In this document: positions 8,778 through 19,617 of the stretch, piece after piece
Position numbering within the stretch: position 1 is the first letter of the stretch
Layout of the letters: every line of letters begins with the position of its first letter
Assembly (NCBI GenBank): GCA_016783865.1
Contig: JADHVS010000042.1
Span: 1-26,760 of the forward strand
Length of the DNA: 26,760 nt
Reading direction: 5' to 3'
Source of the DNA: Bacteroidales bacterium
Lineage (GTDB): Bacteria; Bacteroidota; Bacteroidia; Bacteroidales; SM23-62
Program-made: the position numbers and the translations under genes
Notes under the pieces: model-generated
What the model saw: the letters and a program-made list of their open reading frames with translations, nothing else
Told to the model about the DNA's origin: nothing
Database searches by the model: none

Positions 8778-9332
8778 TTAAACACTGGCAGCTTTACCAG
8801 CCTTTCTGCGGATGTGTTCACCCACATACTTTATACCTTTTCCTTTATATGGCTCTGGTGGACGCAATGACCTGATCTTTGCCGCCACATGGCCAATCAA
8901 CTGCTTGTCGGCAGAGCGCAAAGTAATGACGGGAGCCTGACGCCTTTCAGTCTTTGCTTCCACTTTTACTTCCGGGGGAAGTTGCATGATGATATTATGG
9001 GAATAGCCGAGGCTCAATTCAAGCTTCTGGCCTGTGGCTTCAGCACGGAATCCAACTCCTATCAGTTCCTGCTGGATCTCGTATCCCCGGGATACACCAA
9101 CAACCATGTTGTTGATCAACGACCGGTACAGCCCATGCATTGCCTTATGTTCTTTTACCTCAGATGGTCGTGTTACTATAACCTGATTCCCATCGAGTGA
9201 AACCTTTATCTCAGGATTCACCTGCTGCTTCAACTCACCCTGCTGCCCTTTTACTGTGACCAGATTCTGGTCGTCAATCGTAACCGTAACACCTTCTGGC
9301 ACTTCAATGGGTAAATTTCCTATTCTTGACAT
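8778..9332 (-). CDS. rplF: 50S ribosomal protein L6
   Basis: Two-domain protein near the sarcin-ricin loop and the factor-binding site. The 184-residue product starts at the ATG at 9332 ([20 protein letters not shown]). A GGAGG at 9344-9340 is spaced 7 nt from this ATG, which decides the start over the in-frame TTG at 9338. The C-terminal signature [20 protein letters not shown] with RRKAGK is complete. It lies 15 nt downstream of rpsH. Confidence 0.97.
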   Translation of the reverse strand: MSRIGNLPIEVPEGVTVTIDDQNLVTVKGQQGELKQQVNPEIKVSLDGNQVIVTRPSEVKEHKAMHGLYRSLINNMVVGVSRGYEIQQELIGVGFRAEATGQKLELSLGYSHNIIMQLPPEVKVEAKTERRQAPVITLRSADKQLIGHVAAKIRSLRPPEPYKGKGIKYVGEHIRRKAGKAASV

Positions 9333-9339
9333 GATCAAT

Positions 9340-9344
9340 CCTCC
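9340..9344 (-). promoter_or_regulatory. rplF: Strong Shine-Dalgarno GGAGG for rplF
   Basis: The minus strand reads GGAGG, then 7 nt, then the ATG of rplF. This is the clearest Shine-Dalgarno motif I noticed in the cluster; many other starts (infA, rpsM, rpsN) have only A/T-rich leaders. It fixes the rplF start at 9332. Confidence 0.8.
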
Positions 9345-9347
9345 GTA

Positions 9348-9746
9348 TTAATGAACATAACACAACACTTCACCACCAATTTTCTGCTTCCTGGCTTCTT
9401 TATCGGTGATAACACCCTGTGAAGTTGAAACGATGGCTATACCCAAACCATTCAATACCCTGGGCAATTCGCTAACATTTGCATACTTCCTGAGACCCGG
9501 ACGGCTAACTCTTTTGAGTGCCTTGATCGCCGGAGCTTTCGTTTCGGGATGATACTTAAGTGCAATCTTGATGATCCCCTGCTTGTCATCCTCTTCGAAT
9601 TTATAGCTTAAAATGTATCCTTTATCAAAAAGAATTTTTGTCATCTCCTTTTTAATATTGGATGCCGGGATCTCAACAACTTTATGACGTGCCATAATGG
9701 CATTTCTTATTCTTGTCAAATAATCTGATATAGGATCTGTTGGCAT
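9348..9746 (-). CDS. rpsH: 30S ribosomal protein S8
   Basis: Primary 16S rRNA-binding protein of the platform; in E. coli it is also the translational repressor of the spc operon. The 132-residue product begins [20 protein letters not shown], has [20 protein letters not shown], and ends with the family signature [20 protein letters not shown] and GGEVLCYVH. It lies between rpsN and rplF. Confidence 0.98.
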   Translation of the reverse strand: MPTDPISDYLTRIRNAIMARHKVVEIPASNIKKEMTKILFDKGYILSYKFEEDDKQGIIKIALKYHPETKAPAIKALKRVSRPGLRKYANVSELPRVLNGLGIAIVSTSQGVITDKEARKQKIGGEVLCYVH

Positions 9747-9786
9747 TGTGTTTTATTGTTTTTTCTTTAGTTCTACTTTATAGCTA

Positions 9787-10056
9787 TTACCAGCTGGCCT
9801 TTTTAATCCCCGGGATCAATCCTTTGGATGCCATTTCACGGAATGTGATACGGCTGACGCCAAACTGACGCATGTATCCTTTGGGTCGGCCGGTAAGCTT
9901 ACACCGGTTATGCATCCTGATGGGATTGGAATTCCTCGGGAGCCTGCTTAAGCCCACATAATCACCATCTGCCTTCAGTTTAGCTCTTCTTTCCGAATAT
10001 TGATCCGTAAGTTTTTGTCTTTTTACCTCGCGGGCTTTCATTGATTCCTTTGCCAT
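9787..10056 (-). CDS. rpsN: 30S ribosomal protein S14 (zinc-free form)
   Basis: Head protein of the small subunit near the A site. I start it at the ATG at 10056, giving 89 residues ([20 protein letters not shown] onward). A longer frame from 10113 would overlap rplE and adds unrelated sequence. The conserved half is [20 protein letters not shown], then SRITFREM and IPGIKKASW. The CxxC pairs of the zinc form are absent, with only one cysteine left. The start is 4 nt after the rplE stop, with an A-rich leader. Confidence 0.97.
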   Translation of the reverse strand: MAKESMKAREVKRQKLTDQYSERRAKLKADGDYVGLSRLPRNSNPIRMHNRCKLTGRPKGYMRQFGVSRITFREMASKGLIPGIKKASW

Positions 10057-10060
10057 ATTT

Positions 10061-10606
10061 TTATTTTTTAAAAGGTAATCCAAATTCACGCAACAGGGCC
10101 AGTCCTTCTTCATCGGTCATCGCCGATGTAACAAATGTAATTTCCAAACCCAGTATCTTATTGAGCTTGTCAATATCAATCTCTGTGAAGATAATGTGCT
10201 CAGTAATACCCAGTGTATAATTACCATGGCCATCCAGCTTGGTACTGATCCCTTTGAAGTCACGGATCCTTGGAAGGGCCGCATTGATCAGACGCTGAAG
10301 AAATTCATACATCCGTCCGCGACGCAAGGTAACCTTTGTGCCAATCGGCATTTTTTTCCTGAGTTTGAAATTTGAAATGTCTTTTTTCGAATATGACTGG
10401 ACTGCTTTTTGACCTGCTACCAGGGTAATTTCTTCCTGTGCCGTATCAATCAGTTTCTTGTCTGCAACGGCTAGTCCTACACCCTGGTTCAATACAATTT
10501 TCTCGAGCCTGGGAACCTGCATAACAGATTTATAACCAAATTCCTTCATCAGGGCAGGAACAATATCTTCTTTATACTTTTTCTGTAATTCAGGTGTATA
10601 TTTCAC
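10061..10606 (-). CDS. rplE: 50S ribosomal protein L5
   Basis: 5S rRNA-binding protein of the central protuberance that also contacts P-site tRNA. The 181-residue product includes [60 protein letters not shown] and [18 protein letters not shown], all family hallmarks. It lies between rplX and rpsN. A 69-nt AT-rich gap with a small hairpin (10648-10664) separates it from rplX upstream. Confidence 0.98.
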   Translation of the reverse strand: MKYTPELQKKYKEDIVPALMKEFGYKSVMQVPRLEKIVLNQGVGLAVADKKLIDTAQEEITLVAGQKAVQSYSKKDISNFKLRKKMPIGTKVTLRRGRMYEFLQRLINAALPRIRDFKGISTKLDGHGNYTLGITEHIIFTEIDIDKLNKILGLEITFVTSAMTDEEGLALLREFGLPFKK

Positions 10607-10647
10607 TCGTATATATTTAATTAATTAATATTGTCTCGTGCAACTTA

Positions 10648-10664
10648 CCATGACAATATCATGG
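10648..10664. repeat. Small palindrome in the rplX-rplE gap
   Basis: CCATGA (10648-10653), a 5-nt loop, then TCATGG (10659-10664) form a perfect 6-bp stem in the 69-nt gap between rplX and rplE. It is short and has no T-tract. It could affect mRNA processing or rplE translation, but nothing more can be said. Confidence 0.35.
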
Positions 10665-10675
10665 ACGTTTCATTA

Positions 10676-10996
10676 TTAAATCTCCTCTCCGGATTTTTTT
10701 GCATATCTGACTAATTTCCCTTTATCATTCAGCCTTCTTCCTATTCGGGTAGGCTCCCCGGTTGCCGGATCGACAAGATTCAGGTTTGCTATCCTGATCG
10801 GTGCTTCCTTCCTGATGATCCCTCCCTGCGGGTATTGGGCATTTGGCTTGGTATGTTTCGATACCATATTAATACCTTCAACGATGGCCTTTTCATCAGA
10901 AACCAACACCTCCAGCACCCTTCCCTTCTGTCCCTTGTAGTCCCCCGCATTTACCACTACCGTATCTCCTTTTCTAATATGTAATTTCTTACGCAT
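10676..10996 (-). CDS. rplX: 50S ribosomal protein L24
   Basis: Assembly-initiating protein near the exit tunnel. The 106-residue product carries an N-terminal KOW motif ([20 protein letters not shown], residues 6-25) followed by RVLEVL, then [20 protein letters not shown] and [10 protein letters not shown]. It lies between rplN and rplE. Confidence 0.98.
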   Translation of the reverse strand: MRKKLHIRKGDTVVVNAGDYKGQKGRVLEVLVSDEKAIVEGINMVSKHTKPNAQYPQGGIIRKEAPIRIANLNLVDPATGEPTRIGRRLNDKGKLVRYAKKSGEEI

Positions 10997-11014
10997 CGGT
11001 AATAATTTTATAAT

Positions 11015-11380
11015 TTACAAAACTTCAGGTGCCAGTGAAACGATCTTCATATACTTATCCCTTAGTTCTCTGGCAACCGGTCCAAATATCCTGGTTCCCC
11101 TCAATTCATCCACGTTATTTAAAAGAACAACGGCATTGTCGTCAAAACGGATGTACGATCCATCGGTTCTCCTGACTTCTTTCTTTGTTCTGACAATCAC
11201 TGCCTTTGATACTGTTCCCTTCTTAATATCACTTGATGGCAGGGCACTCTTAACGGTTACAACAATTTTATCTCCAATGGAGGCATACCTTTTCCCAGTT
11301 CCTCCCAGGACCCGAATACACAGAACCACTTTGGCTCCGCTATTATCAGCAACTTGCAACCGGCTTTCTTGTTGTATCAT
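11015..11380 (-). CDS. rplN: 50S ribosomal protein L14
   Basis: Five-stranded beta-barrel protein at the intersubunit bridge; the silencing factor RsfS binds it in many bacteria. The 121-residue product begins [20 protein letters not shown], has [20 protein letters not shown] and [20 protein letters not shown], and ends SLAPEVL. It starts 2 nt after the rpsQ stop. Confidence 0.98.
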   Translation of the reverse strand: MIQQESRLQVADNSGAKVVLCIRVLGGTGKRYASIGDKIVVTVKSALPSSDIKKGTVSKAVIVRTKKEVRRTDGSYIRFDDNAVVLLNNVDELRGTRIFGPVARELRDKYMKIVSLAPEVL

Positions 11381-11382
11381 GA

Positions 11383-11640
11383 TTATTTAGCTCTTTCAAT
11401 AATTTCTACTAATCTCCACCTCTTTGATTTACTCAATGGCCTGGTTTCCATTATTTTAACTGTGTCACCCTCATTGCAGGTATTTTCCTCATCGTGGGCC
11501 ACAAAATTGGAAGTTTTGTTTACAAACTTTCCATATATGGGATGCTTTACTTTTCTCTTTACAGCAACAATTATGGATTTTTCCATTTTATTACTGATAA
11601 CAGTCCCGATTCTTTCTCTTCTTGTTTTCCTTTCCTCCAT
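11383..11640 (-). CDS. rpsQ: 30S ribosomal protein S17
   Basis: OB-fold, primary 16S rRNA-binding protein. The 85-residue product has [40 protein letters not shown], the [20 protein letters not shown] motif and the C-terminal [17 protein letters not shown]. The gaps to rpmC and rplN are 2 nt each, suggesting translational coupling along this stretch. Confidence 0.98.
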   Translation of the reverse strand: MEERKTRRERIGTVISNKMEKSIIVAVKRKVKHPIYGKFVNKTSNFVAHDEENTCNEGDTVKIMETRPLSKSKRWRLVEIIERAK

Positions 11641-11642
11641 GG

Positions 11643-11861
11643 TTACTCACTTTTTTCAGTTTGAGTCCCGGTTTCCTTTTTACGCCGGTTCATCTCGGTC
11701 AAAATTTTTGCGATATTCCTCCTGGTATCCTTAATCTTCAAAGGATTATCCAGCGGAGAAATAGCATGATTCAGCTTAAGCCGTATCATATAGTCCTTCT
11801 CGTTATCGAGCTTTTCGACTAACTCCTTTTCAGGAATATCTATTATTTCAGAGGTTTTCAT
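11643..11861 (-). CDS. rpmC: 50S ribosomal protein L29
   Basis: Small helical protein beside the exit tunnel, near the docking site for trigger factor and SRP. The 72-residue product has the family pattern [20 protein letters not shown], then [16 protein letters not shown] short polar C-terminal tail ([11 protein letters not shown]) makes it slightly longer than E. coli L29. It starts 46 nt after rplP, across a very AT-rich gap. Confidence 0.97.
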   Translation of the reverse strand: MKTSEIIDIPEKELVEKLDNEKDYMIRLKLNHAISPLDNPLKIKDTRRNIAKILTEMNRRKKETGTQTEKSE

Positions 11862-11907
11862 TCGTTTTAAATTTTATAATTAAAATAAATTAATTAAAAT
11901 TTCATTG

Positions 11908-12336
11908 TTAATCATTTATAGCATCATAATCTCTGCGAACGATAAATTTTGTGGCGATCGGGAATTTCTGAGCACCAAGGCGTAATGCTTCCTTAGCCAC
12001 CGTATAAGGTACCCCTTCAATCTCCATCAAAATACGGCCGGGAGTAACAGGAGCCACAAATCCTTCGGGAGCTCCCTTCCCTTTACCCATTCTTACCTCA
12101 GCAGGCTTTTTTGTGATGGGTTTATCCGGAAAAATACGGATCCAGAGCTGTCCCTCCCTCTTCATGTGCCTTGTGATGGCCTGCCTGGCTGCCTCGATCT
12201 GCCTTCCCGTGATCCAGTTTGAATCCAGCGCCTTGATCCCAAATGATCCGAATGCCAGTTGGTTTCCCCTCTGGGCATTTCCCTTCATCCGGCCTTTCTG
12301 CCTTCTCCTGTACTTAGTCTTTTTCGGTTGTAACAT
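11908..12336 (-). CDS. rplP: 50S ribosomal protein L16
   Basis: Large-subunit protein that helps position A-site tRNA. The 142-residue product begins [20 protein letters not shown] and has [40 protein letters not shown] and [20 protein letters not shown], all diagnostic. It lies 18 nt downstream of rpsC. Confidence 0.98.
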   Translation of the reverse strand: MLQPKKTKYRRRQKGRMKGNAQRGNQLAFGSFGIKALDSNWITGRQIEAARQAITRHMKREGQLWIRIFPDKPITKKPAEVRMGKGKGAPEGFVAPVTPGRILMEIEGVPYTVAKEALRLGAQKFPIATKFIVRRDYDAIND

Positions 12337-12354
12337 CCTGACGTGAATTTAATA

Positions 12355-13056
12355 TTATCTTCTATTTTTTTTCTTGAAACCGCCTTTTTGCTGGCTGCTT
12401 TTCATACCGATGTTCGGCGACAGGTCTCTCCTGCCGTAAATCTCGCCGATACAGATCCAGGCTTTGATTCCGATAACCCCAACCTTTGTGTGTGCTTCAC
12501 ACAGGGCATAATCAATATCGGCACGAAGGGTGTGCAATGGGATCCTGCCTTCCTTGTAGGTTTCTGTCCTGGCCATTTCGGCGCCGCCCAGCCTGCCGGA
12601 AATCTGGACCTTAATACCTTCAGCTCCCATCCTCATGGTGGAGGCAATGGCCATCTTGATGGCTCTCCTGTATGAGATCTTGCCTTCAACCTGACGGGCA
12701 ATATTATTGGCAACTATCGTAGAATCGAGTTCAGGTCTCTTTACTTCAAAAATATTGATTTGTACTTCTTTCTTGGTAATCTTCTTCAACTCCTCTTTCA
12801 GCTTGTCTACTTCCTGCCCCCCCTTACCGATGATAATACCGGGTCTGGCTGTATTCACCGTAATGGTGATAAGCTTCAGAGTCCTTTCAATGATGATCTT
12901 CGAGATACTGGCTTTGGCCAGACGTGCATTCAAATATTCCCTGATGCTGCTGTCTTCTACCAGCTTGGCGGAATAGTCTTTTCCGCCATACCAGTTGGAA
13001 TCCCATCCCTTGATAAAGCCCAAACGATTTGCTATAGGATTAGTTTTTTGTCCCAT
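12355..13056 (-). CDS. rpsC: 30S ribosomal protein S3
   Basis: Head protein lining the mRNA entry channel. The 233-residue product has the N-terminal [20 protein letters not shown], a type II KH domain with the GKGG loop at residues 77-80, and the C-terminal S3 domain with [20 protein letters not shown] and [20 protein letters not shown]. Its ATG follows the rplV stop TAA directly with no gap, so translation is probably coupled. Confidence 0.98.
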   Translation of the reverse strand: MGQKTNPIANRLGFIKGWDSNWYGGKDYSAKLVEDSSIREYLNARLAKASISKIIIERTLKLITITVNTARPGIIIGKGGQEVDKLKEELKKITKKEVQINIFEVKRPELDSTIVANNIARQVEGKISYRRAIKMAIASTMRMGAEGIKVQISGRLGGAEMARTETYKEGRIPLHTLRADIDYALCEAHTKVGVIGIKAWICIGEIYGRRDLSPNIGMKSSQQKGGFKKKNRR

Positions 13057-13485
13057 TTAGTTTTCTGTTTGTTTTTCAGTTTCTTCTTTTTGTTTTGCTG
13101 ATGCGAGATACAAGGTTACATGGTTAGATCTTTTTCTAATCCTGTGAGCCCTGCCCTGGGGTGCCGGACGGAACCTCTTGAGTGTCCTTCCCTGGTCAAC
13201 CTTGATCTCACTTACAAATAGATGGCTTTCTTCGATCCTGACGCCTTCATTTTTATTCTGCCAGTTTGAAATGGCCGAAAGCACTAGTTTTTCCAGGTTC
13301 CTGGAAGCGTGTTGCGGACTGAATTTCAATATATTCAATGCGCTGTTTACTTCCTCTCCCCTGATAAGATCAGCTACAAGTCTCATTTTTCTTGGAGAAG
13401 AAGGACAATCATTTAATATGGCGAAATATTTGTTTGCCCTTTCCTCTTTGTTCTTTTCGGCTCTGTTTCTTTTCCTTGCTCCCAT
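13057..13485 (-). CDS. rplV: 50S ribosomal protein L22
   Basis: Protein whose long beta-hairpin lines the exit tunnel. The 142-residue product contains [40 protein letters not shown] and the hairpin signature [20 protein letters not shown]. Compared with E. coli L22 (110 residues) it has a charged N-terminal extension ([17 protein letters not shown]) and a polar C-terminal tail ([12 protein letters not shown]). It lies 32 nt after rpsS. Confidence 0.98.
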   Translation of the reverse strand: MGARKRNRAEKNKEERANKYFAILNDCPSSPRKMRLVADLIRGEEVNSALNILKFSPQHASRNLEKLVLSAISNWQNKNEGVRIEESHLFVSEIKVDQGRTLKRFRPAPQGRAHRIRKRSNHVTLYLASAKQKEETEKQTEN

Positions 13486-13517
13486 TCTTGCTTACATTTT
13501 ATTTATTTCCCGGTGAT

Positions 13518-13784
13518 TTATCTGGCTTTCCCGCCATGTCCCCTGAAAATCCTGGTAGGTGCAAATTCCCCAAGCTTATGGCCTACCATGTTTTCAGTGA
13601 TATACACCGGAATGAATTTGTTTCCGTTATGCACTGCAATTGTTTGACCCACAAAGTCGGGTGAAATGACAGATCTCCTTGACCAGGTTTTAATTACAGA
13701 CTTTTTACCTGTATCATTCATCTCTGTAACTCTCTTCTCCAGTTTGAAGTCAATAAAAGGACCTTTCTTTACTGAACGGCTCAT
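13518..13784 (-). CDS. rpsS: 30S ribosomal protein S19
   Basis: Head protein that forms a complex with S13. The 88-residue product starts [20 protein letters not shown] and has [40 protein letters not shown] and [10 protein letters not shown], which are family hallmarks. It lies between rplB (12-nt gap) and rplV. Confidence 0.98.
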   Translation of the reverse strand: MSRSVKKGPFIDFKLEKRVTEMNDTGKKSVIKTWSRRSVISPDFVGQTIAVHNGNKFIPVYITENMVGHKLGEFAPTRIFRGHGGKAR

Positions 13785-13796
13785 AAATTCAATCTT

Positions 13797-14627
13797 TTAT
13801 TTTTTCGATTTTCTTTTTTCTACAATATATTTATTAGAGTCTTTCTTCCTGGACCTGGTTTTGAAACCTTTGGCCAACAAGCCAGCCCTCGACCTGGGAT
13901 GTCCTCCCGAGGCTCTTCCTTCTCCACCACCCATCGGGTGATCAACCGGGTTCATGGCAACACCACGTACACGGGGCCTTCTTCCAAACCAGCGCGATCT
14001 TCCAGCCTTGCCTGACTTCTCCAGGTCATGATCCGGATTGGATACGCTTCCTACTGTAGCCCTGCAGGTGACCAGCACCATTCTCGATTCACCGGAAGGA
14101 AGCTTGATGATCGCATATTTCCCGTCTCGGGACGTGAGTTGTGCATATGATCCGGCACTCCTGGCCAGAGCACCACCCCGTCCGGGACGAAGTTCAATGT
14201 TATGGACAATGGTTCCAAGAGGAATATCTGACAGGAACAGGGTATTTCCAACATCAGGAGGAATATCTTTTCCTGATTGAATTTTCTGACCTGTTTTGAT
14301 TCCATTGGGTGCCAGAATATATTTCTTTTCACCATCCGCATATACTACGAGTGCAATCCTTGCTGAGCGGTTGGGATCGTATTCAATGGTTTTAACCTCA
14401 GCCGGCATACCATCCTTATCCCTCATTTTATCGATCACCCTGTATTTCTTTTTATGTCCACCACCCATGTAACGCATGGTCATTTTACCGGTGTTGTTTC
14501 TTCCTCCCGAATTTTTCATCGGCCTGATCAACGATTTCTCAGGTGTCGACCTCGTGATCTCATCAAAGTTGCTTATTATCTTTTGTCTCTGACCTGGTGT
14601 AACAGGTTTAAATTTTCTTACAGCCAT
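13797..14627 (-). CDS. rplB: 50S ribosomal protein L2
   Basis: Largest conserved 50S protein, needed for subunit association and tRNA binding near the peptidyl-transferase centre. The 276-residue product has [20 protein letters not shown], the [19 protein letters not shown] region and the near-invariant [20 protein letters not shown], with H230 matching the key E. coli H229. It lies 5 nt after rplW. Confidence 0.99.
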   Translation of the reverse strand: MAVRKFKPVTPGQRQKIISNFDEITRSTPEKSLIRPMKNSGGRNNTGKMTMRYMGGGHKKKYRVIDKMRDKDGMPAEVKTIEYDPNRSARIALVVYADGEKKYILAPNGIKTGQKIQSGKDIPPDVGNTLFLSDIPLGTIVHNIELRPGRGGALARSAGSYAQLTSRDGKYAIIKLPSGESRMVLVTCRATVGSVSNPDHDLEKSGKAGRSRWFGRRPRVRGVAMNPVDHPMGGGEGRASGGHPRSRAGLLAKGFKTRSRKKDSNKYIVEKRKSKK

Positions 14628-14632
14628 CTTAA

Positions 14633-14923
14633 TTAAATATTGCTATAAAAGTCAATCACTTCTCCCTCTGACAGGGTAATAATTGCCTTCTTATAAGATT
14701 TGGTTTTACCTGAAAGCAATCCTGTCCGGGTGTAACGGGTTTTTCTCTTCCCACCATACTTCATTGTGTTCACCGACTCAACGCTTACGTTGTAGGCTTT
14801 TTCAATAGCCTCTTTAATCTGCAACTTGTTGGCTTTCTTATCCACCACAAATCCGTAGCGATTCATCGCATCGCCCTGGGTAGTCAGCTTTTCAGTTACT
14901 ATTGGTTTTATTAAAATTTCCAT
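14633..14923 (-). CDS. rplW: 50S ribosomal protein L23
   Basis: Exit-tunnel protein that docks trigger factor and SRP. I choose the ATG at 14923, giving 96 residues ([20 protein letters not shown] onward); an in-frame TTG two codons upstream is less likely. The body has [20 protein letters not shown] and [20 protein letters not shown], which match the family. It lies between rplD and rplB. Confidence 0.97.
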   Translation of the reverse strand: MEILIKPIVTEKLTTQGDAMNRYGFVVDKKANKLQIKEAIEKAYNVSVESVNTMKYGGKRKTRYTRTGLLSGKTKSYKKAIITLSEGEVIDFYSNI

Positions 14924-14948
14924 GACCAATCTTCAATTTTTTATGACC

Positions 14949-15566
14949 CTATTTTTGCAAAGCATCCAAAGAACTCTCGACAAACACCACGACAGAAGCA
15001 TTCATAATATCGTATGTATTTAACTCTGAGACAGTTATAACTTTGGAGCCTGGCAAATTACGGGATGACAAATATATATTTTTATTCTGTTCAGATAAAA
15101 CCATCAGGGACTTTTTATCGTCTATCCTGAGGTTTTTTCTGATATCCGCAAATTCCTGCGTTTTCGGAGCATCGATAGAGAAATCTTCCAGAACGAGGAT
15201 ATTCTGTTTCCGGGCTTTATAGGTGAGTGCAGATTTCCGCGCCAGTTGCTTCACCTTTTTGTTCAATTTGAAGCCATAATCCCTCGGCCTTGGACCGAAT
15301 GCTCTGCCACCGCCCCTGAAAATAGGCGACTTGATGCTACCTGCCCTGGCTGTACCGGTTCCTTTCTGACGCTTGATCTTCCTGGTACTTCCAACAATTT
15401 CGCTTCTCTCCTTTGTACTGCTTGTTCCCTGGCGGTTGTTGTTCTGAATATGTTTTACATCCAGGTAAATGGCATGATCGCTGGGCTCAATTCCAAAGAT
15501 CGACTTTTTTAATTCAGCCTTCTTGCCGGTACCTTCTCCGTTAATATTTAAAACATCTACCTTCAT
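14949..15566 (-). CDS. rplD: 50S ribosomal protein L4
   Basis: Exit-tunnel protein; in E. coli it is the autogenous repressor of the S10 operon. The 205-residue product has the tunnel loop [20 protein letters not shown], then [20 protein letters not shown] and a Rossmann-like globular domain. Its ATG shares one base with the rplC stop (TAATG), so the two are translationally coupled. I see no clear L4-type attenuator hairpin in the short rpsJ leader. Confidence 0.98.
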   Translation of the reverse strand: MKVDVLNINGEGTGKKAELKKSIFGIEPSDHAIYLDVKHIQNNNRQGTSSTKERSEIVGSTRKIKRQKGTGTARAGSIKSPIFRGGGRAFGPRPRDYGFKLNKKVKQLARKSALTYKARKQNILVLEDFSIDAPKTQEFADIRKNLRIDDKKSLMVLSEQNKNIYLSSRNLPGSKVITVSELNTYDIMNASVVVFVESSLDALQK

Positions 15567-16183
15567 TACTTTTCAATTATTAAATATGATCCGTTAGAGC
15601 CTGGCACTGAACCTTTCAGCAACAGGAGGTTTTCTTCAGGAACAATCCTTACCACTCTCAGGTTAATTATTTTATTCTGCTTATTTCCGGTCTGACCAGC
15701 CATTTTCATCCCTTTGAAAACTCTTGAGGGATGCGAAGAAGCTCCCAGAGAACCGGGGGCCCTGCTCCTGTTATGTTGTCCGTGAGTAGCATCATTCACA
15801 CCCCTGAAACCATGTCTCTTAACAACACCCTGAAATCCTTTTCCTTTGGAAACTCCGCTCACATCAAGCCAGGTGTCATCATTAAAGTAATCCACGGTAA
15901 TCACATCACCGGGTTTCCAATCTTTCACAAATCCTTTCAGCTCAATTACTTTTCTTTTAGGTGTGGTTTTTGCCTTCTTAAAATGGCCCAGCATTGCCTT
16001 GGTGGTATGTTTCTCCTTTTTGTCATCATAAGCCAGTTGAACAGCTCTGTAACCATCTTTTTCTTCGGTTTTAATTTGTGTTACAACGCATGGCCCTACT
16101 TCAATGACAGTACAGGGAACATTTTTCCCCTGGTCATCAAAGACTGATGTCATTCCAACTTTTTTTCCTATTAATCCAGGCAT
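15566..16183 (-). CDS. rplC: 50S ribosomal protein L3
   Basis: Assembly-initiating protein whose loop reaches the peptidyl-transferase centre. The 205-residue product has [60 protein letters not shown] and [13 protein letters not shown], including the conserved MAGQ with its glutamine. It lies 14 nt after rpsJ and overlaps rplD by one base. Confidence 0.98.
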   Translation of the reverse strand: MPGLIGKKVGMTSVFDDQGKNVPCTVIEVGPCVVTQIKTEEKDGYRAVQLAYDDKKEKHTTKAMLGHFKKAKTTPKRKVIELKGFVKDWKPGDVITVDYFNDDTWLDVSGVSKGKGFQGVVKRHGFRGVNDATHGQHNRSRAPGSLGASSHPSRVFKGMKMAGQTGNKQNKIINLRVVRIVPEENLLLLKGSVPGSNGSYLIIEK

Positions 16184-16197
16184 ATCTTATTGTTTTA

Positions 16198-16503
16198 TTA
16201 CACTTTAATTTCTACTTCAACACCACTGGGTAATTCCAGTTTCATGAGTGCATCAATAGTCTTTGGTGTGGAACTGTAAATATCAAGCAATCTTTTGTAT
16301 GAACTCAATTCATACTGGTCTCTGGCTTTCTTGTTTACAAAGGTCGACCTCAACACCGTGAATACCCTTTTATGAGTGGGCAAGGGGATGGGGCCGCTTA
16401 CAACCGCACCAGTCGACTTTACCGTCTTCACAATCTTTTCGGCTGATTTATCAACCAGGTTATGATCGTACGACTTTAATTTAATTCGGATCTTCTGACT
16501 CAT
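16198..16503 (-). CDS. rpsJ: 30S ribosomal protein S10
   Basis: Head protein of the 30S subunit that also serves as NusE in antitermination complexes. The 101-residue product has [20 protein letters not shown], then [20 protein letters not shown] and the C-terminal [13 protein letters not shown]. It follows fusA directly, with no tuf gene between them. The gap holds a heptamer array (16527-16564). Confidence 0.98.
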   Translation of the reverse strand: MSQKIRIKLKSYDHNLVDKSAEKIVKTVKSTGAVVSGPIPLPTHKRVFTVLRSTFVNKKARDQYELSSYKRLLDIYSSTPKTIDALMKLELPSGVEVEIKV

Positions 16504-16526
16504 TGTTATATTATTTTTTTTTCCAC

Positions 16527-16564
16527 CTTCTGTATTCTGTCTTCTGTATTCTGTCTTCTGTCTT
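16527..16564. repeat. Heptamer array CTTCTGT/ATTCTGT after fusA
   Basis: Alternating CTTCTGT and ATTCTGT give five full heptamers (16527-16561) and a three-base remainder. As a 14-bp unit the first two copies are identical. On the minus strand, the sense of the operon, the word reads ACAGAAG or ACAGAAT. The array begins one base from the fusA stop codon (16566-16568) and fills most of the 62-bp gap before rpsJ. No inverted partner is seen. Confidence 0.85.
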
Positions 16565-16565
16565 T

Positions 16566-18674
16566 TTATACAAACAGCGTTTTACCTGTTATTCTTTCGA
16601 GCAATCCCCTGGCAATGACCGAAGGAACTTCTTCATAATGGGAAAACTCCATGGTTGAAGTTGCCCTTCCCGAAGTTAATGTCCGCAGCACTGTTACGTA
16701 GCCAAACTGTTCAGCTAAAGGAACCTTTGCTTTAATGACACGCATTCCGGCCTTGCTTTCCATTCCTTCCACCTGGCCCCTGCGCCTGTTAAAATCGGAT
16801 ATCACATCGCCCATGTATTCTTCCGGTGTAACTACCTCGGCCGACATGATGGGTTCCAGCAGGATCGGGTTTGCCGAATCGGCAGCGTTTCTGAATCCAA
16901 TCCTGGAAACGGTTTCAAACGAAAGGGGATCAGAATCCACATGATGGTACGTCCCGTCTTTCAGAACCACTTTAAGGTTATCGATCGGGTATCCCGCCAG
17001 GGGACCATTATACATCGACTCCCTGAATCCCTTTTCAATGGATGGAATGAATTCCCTTGGAATACTGTCTCCCTTGATATCATTCACAAACTGGAAGCCA
17101 GGTTCCTTATCATCGGTAGGAGAAATCTCAAACAATATTTCTGCAAACCTTCCTTTTCCTCCGGTTTGCTTTTTGAAAACCTCCCTGTGTTCAACTGTAC
17201 CTGTAATAGCTTCTTTATAATTAACCTGGGGGATTCCCTGATTACATTCCACGTGATATTCTCTTTTTAACCGTTCGATCAGGACTTCCAGGTGAAGCTC
17301 ACCCATACCGTTGATGATGGTCTGACCGGTTTCTTCATCTTGCTTTATCAGGAATGTTGGATCTTCCTCTGCAAGCTTATTAAAAGCCTGTGTCATTTTA
17401 TCGATGTCCGCCTGGGTTCTTGGTTCAACGGCAATGCTGATCACCGGATCAGGAAAGATCATCGATTCGAGTGTAATGGCGTGCTTGGGATCGCACAGGG
17501 TATCTCCTGTTTTAACATCCTTAAAACCAACAATGCCGCAAATATCTCCCGCTTCAATCTTGTCCTTTGGATTCTGCTTATTGGCATGCATCTGAAAAAT
17601 CCTTGTTATCCTCTCCTTCTTATTTGTTCTGCTGTTCAAGACCTGCATTCCGGCAGTTATCGTTCCGGAATAAACCCTGACGTAGGCCAGGCGACCAACA
17701 AATGAATCGGTGGCAATTTTAAATGCCAGTGCTGCCAGTGGCTGATCGATCTGTGGTAACCGGACTTCTTCCTTTTTAATGAAAGGATTCAACCCGGTAA
17801 CGGCACCCTTGTCAATTGGATTGGGAAGCAGTGCTACGATACCGTCGAGCAATTGCTGTATTCCTTTATTCCTAAAAGCTGCACCACAATAAACCGGGAC
17901 AATCTTGAGGCCGATGGTTGCTTTTCTGGCTGCTTCAAGAAATTCTTCCACGGTAATTGATTCCCTGTCCTCCAAAAATCTCTCCAATATTTCATCGTTT
18001 GATTCACAGACCGCCTCAACCAGCTTTTCTCTCCATTCTTCTACAACCTCCACCATATCTTCGGGCACTGCAGAATATTCAAAATTTATTCCCTGGCTGT
18101 CATCATCTGTCCAGGTAATGGCTTTTCTTTCGATCAGGTCAACAACCCCTTTAAACTTATCTTCGGCGCCGACAGGCAATTGCATAGGAACAGCATGAGC
18201 TCCCAGCTTATCATGAATTTCAGTAATCACGCGAAAGAAATCAGACCCCACCCTGTCGAGTTTATTAACAAAGGCAATGCTGGGTACGCTATATTTTTCA
18301 GCCTGTCTCCAGACCGTTTCTGACTGCGGTTCCACTCCCCCTACTCCACAAAAAAGGGCCACTGCACCATCCAGGACCCGTAACGAACGTTCTACCTCCA
18401 CGGTAAAATCTACATGACCGGGAGTATCTATAATATTGATCTTGTATTGCTGATCTTTGTAATTCCAGAAACTGGTGATTGCAGCCGAGGTGATGGTAAT
18501 CCCGCGCTCCTTCTCCTGAACCATCCAGTCCATAACGGAAGCGCCATCATGAACCTCACCCATGCGATGCGTAAGACCGGTATAATACAGAATCCTTTCT
18601 GTAGTTGTGGTCTTGCCGGCATCGATATGAGCCATAATGCCAATGTTCCTCGTATATTTTAAATCTTTGCTCAC
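16566..18674 (-). CDS. fusA: Elongation factor G (canonical, EF-G1)
   Basis: GTPase that drives tRNA-mRNA translocation and, with RRF, ribosome recycling. The 702-residue product has all GTPase motifs: P-loop AHIDAGKT (15-22), switch I with [14 protein letters not shown] (83-87, with catalytic H87) and NKLD (137-140). Domain II, domain III ([17 protein letters not shown]), domain IV ([12 protein letters not shown] and the tip [11 protein letters not shown]) and domain V follow. It lies between rpsG and rpsJ. A paralogue with a degenerate GTPase site lies divergently at 19927. Confidence 0.99.
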   Translation of the reverse strand: MSKDLKYTRNIGIMAHIDAGKTTTTERILYYTGLTHRMGEVHDGASVMDWMVQEKERGITITSAAITSFWNYKDQQYKINIIDTPGHVDFTVEVERSLRVLDGAVALFCGVGGVEPQSETVWRQAEKYSVPSIAFVNKLDRVGSDFFRVITEIHDKLGAHAVPMQLPVGAEDKFKGVVDLIERKAITWTDDDSQGINFEYSAVPEDMVEVVEEWREKLVEAVCESNDEILERFLEDRESITVEEFLEAARKATIGLKIVPVYCGAAFRNKGIQQLLDGIVALLPNPIDKGAVTGLNPFIKKEEVRLPQIDQPLAALAFKIATDSFVGRLAYVRVYSGTITAGMQVLNSRTNKKERITRIFQMHANKQNPKDKIEAGDICGIVGFKDVKTGDTLCDPKHAITLESMIFPDPVISIAVEPRTQADIDKMTQAFNKLAEEDPTFLIKQDEETGQTIINGMGELHLEVLIERLKREYHVECNQGIPQVNYKEAITGTVEHREVFKKQTGGKGRFAEILFEISPTDDKEPGFQFVNDIKGDSIPREFIPSIEKGFRESMYNGPLAGYPIDNLKVVLKDGTYHHVDSDPLSFETVSRIGFRNAADSANPILLEPIMSAEVVTPEEYMGDVISDFNRRRGQVEGMESKAGMRVIKAKVPLAEQFGYVTVLRTLTSGRATSTMEFSHYEEVPSVIARGLLERITGKTLFV

Positions 18675-18694
18675 CTGTTTATATTGAAATCAGC

Positions 18695-19171
18695 TTAGAA
18701 TCTGAAGTGAGCAAAAGCCTTGTTCGCCTCTGCCATTCGGTGCATATCTTCCTTTTTCTTGACTGCACCACCTTCTTCCTTATATGCTGCTATTATTTCT
18801 GCAGCCAGTTTTTCACTCATCGACTTACCGGATCTCTGCCTGGCGTAAAGGATCATATACTTCATGCTCAGGGAGATCTTCCTGTCGGGTCTTACCTCCA
18901 TGGGGACCTGAAAGGTAGCACCCCCAACCCGCCGGCTCTTTACCTCCACCTGTGGAGTAATATTCTCAAGTGCCTTTTTCCAAATCTCGAGAGCAGGTTT
19001 ATTCTCTGCTTTCAATTTCTCATCCACCTCTGCCATCGCATCATAAAAGATCTGTAATGAAACACTTTTCTTCCCCTGAACCATCAGGTTGTTAACGAAC
19101 CTTGTTACAAGTGTATCATTAAACTTCGGATCCGGAAGCAATATTCTCTTTTTTGGTTTCCTCTTTCTCAT
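18695..19171 (-). CDS. rpsG: 30S ribosomal protein S7
   Basis: Nucleates assembly of the 30S head and contacts E-site tRNA; in E. coli it represses the str operon. The 158-residue product starts [20 protein letters not shown] and has [40 protein letters not shown] and [16 protein letters not shown]. It lies 24 nt after rpsL, across an alternating A/T gap. Confidence 0.98.
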   Translation of the reverse strand: MRKRKPKKRILLPDPKFNDTLVTRFVNNLMVQGKKSVSLQIFYDAMAEVDEKLKAENKPALEIWKKALENITPQVEVKSRRVGGATFQVPMEVRPDRKISLSMKYMILYARQRSGKSMSEKLAAEIIAAYKEEGGAVKKKEDMHRMAEANKAFAHFRF

Positions 19172-19195
19172 ATATATAATATATAGTATCGTTTC

Positions 19196-19570
19196 TTACT
19201 TCTTAGGTCTCTTCGTACCATATTTCGAACGCCTCTGGGTCCGGCCCTCTACTCCTGAAGTGTCGAGTGCACCCCTGATCAGGTGATACCTCACACCCGG
19301 AAGATCTTTTACCCTGCCTCCCCGGATAAGCACGATAGAGTGCTCCTGGAGATTATGGCCTTCACCCGGGATATAAGCATTCACTTCCTTCTGGTTGATC
19401 AACCTTACCCTGGCAACTTTCCTCATCGCAGAATTAGGCTTTTTGGGTGTTGTTGTATAAACACGCACACAAACACCTCTTCGCTGCGGACAAGAATCAA
19501 GTGCAGGCGCTTTACTTTTTTCAATTTGTTTCTTCCTTCCTTTTCTTACTAATTGCTGAATTGTAGGCAT
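19196..19570 (-). CDS. rpsL: 30S ribosomal protein S12
   Basis: Decoding-centre protein, first gene of the supercluster. The 124-residue product has [15 protein letters not shown] (K43, K44, matching the streptomycin-resistance positions, wild-type lysine here) and [14 protein letters not shown] (D89, the residue methylthiolated by RimO in many bacteria). No resistance substitution is seen at these sites. An AAGGA 9 nt before the ATG is a plausible ribosome-binding site. The promoter at 19618-19646 gives a leader of about 40 nt. Confidence 0.99.
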   Translation of the reverse strand: MPTIQQLVRKGRKKQIEKSKAPALDSCPQRRGVCVRVYTTTPKKPNSAMRKVARVRLINQKEVNAYIPGEGHNLQEHSIVLIRGGRVKDLPGVRYHLIRGALDTSGVEGRTQRRSKYGTKRPKK

Positions 19571-19617
19571 ATAGCTAAATCCTTTATTATTTAAAATCAG
19601 GTAAATAAATCGGTTCG

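Noticed and set aside
10057..10113. N-terminal extension of S14 from 10113
   Set aside because: Overlaps the end of rplE out of frame; MAKESM at 10056 is the family start.
16527..16564. CRISPR-like array
   Set aside because: The repeats are 7 bp, contiguous and without spacers; no cas genes are present.
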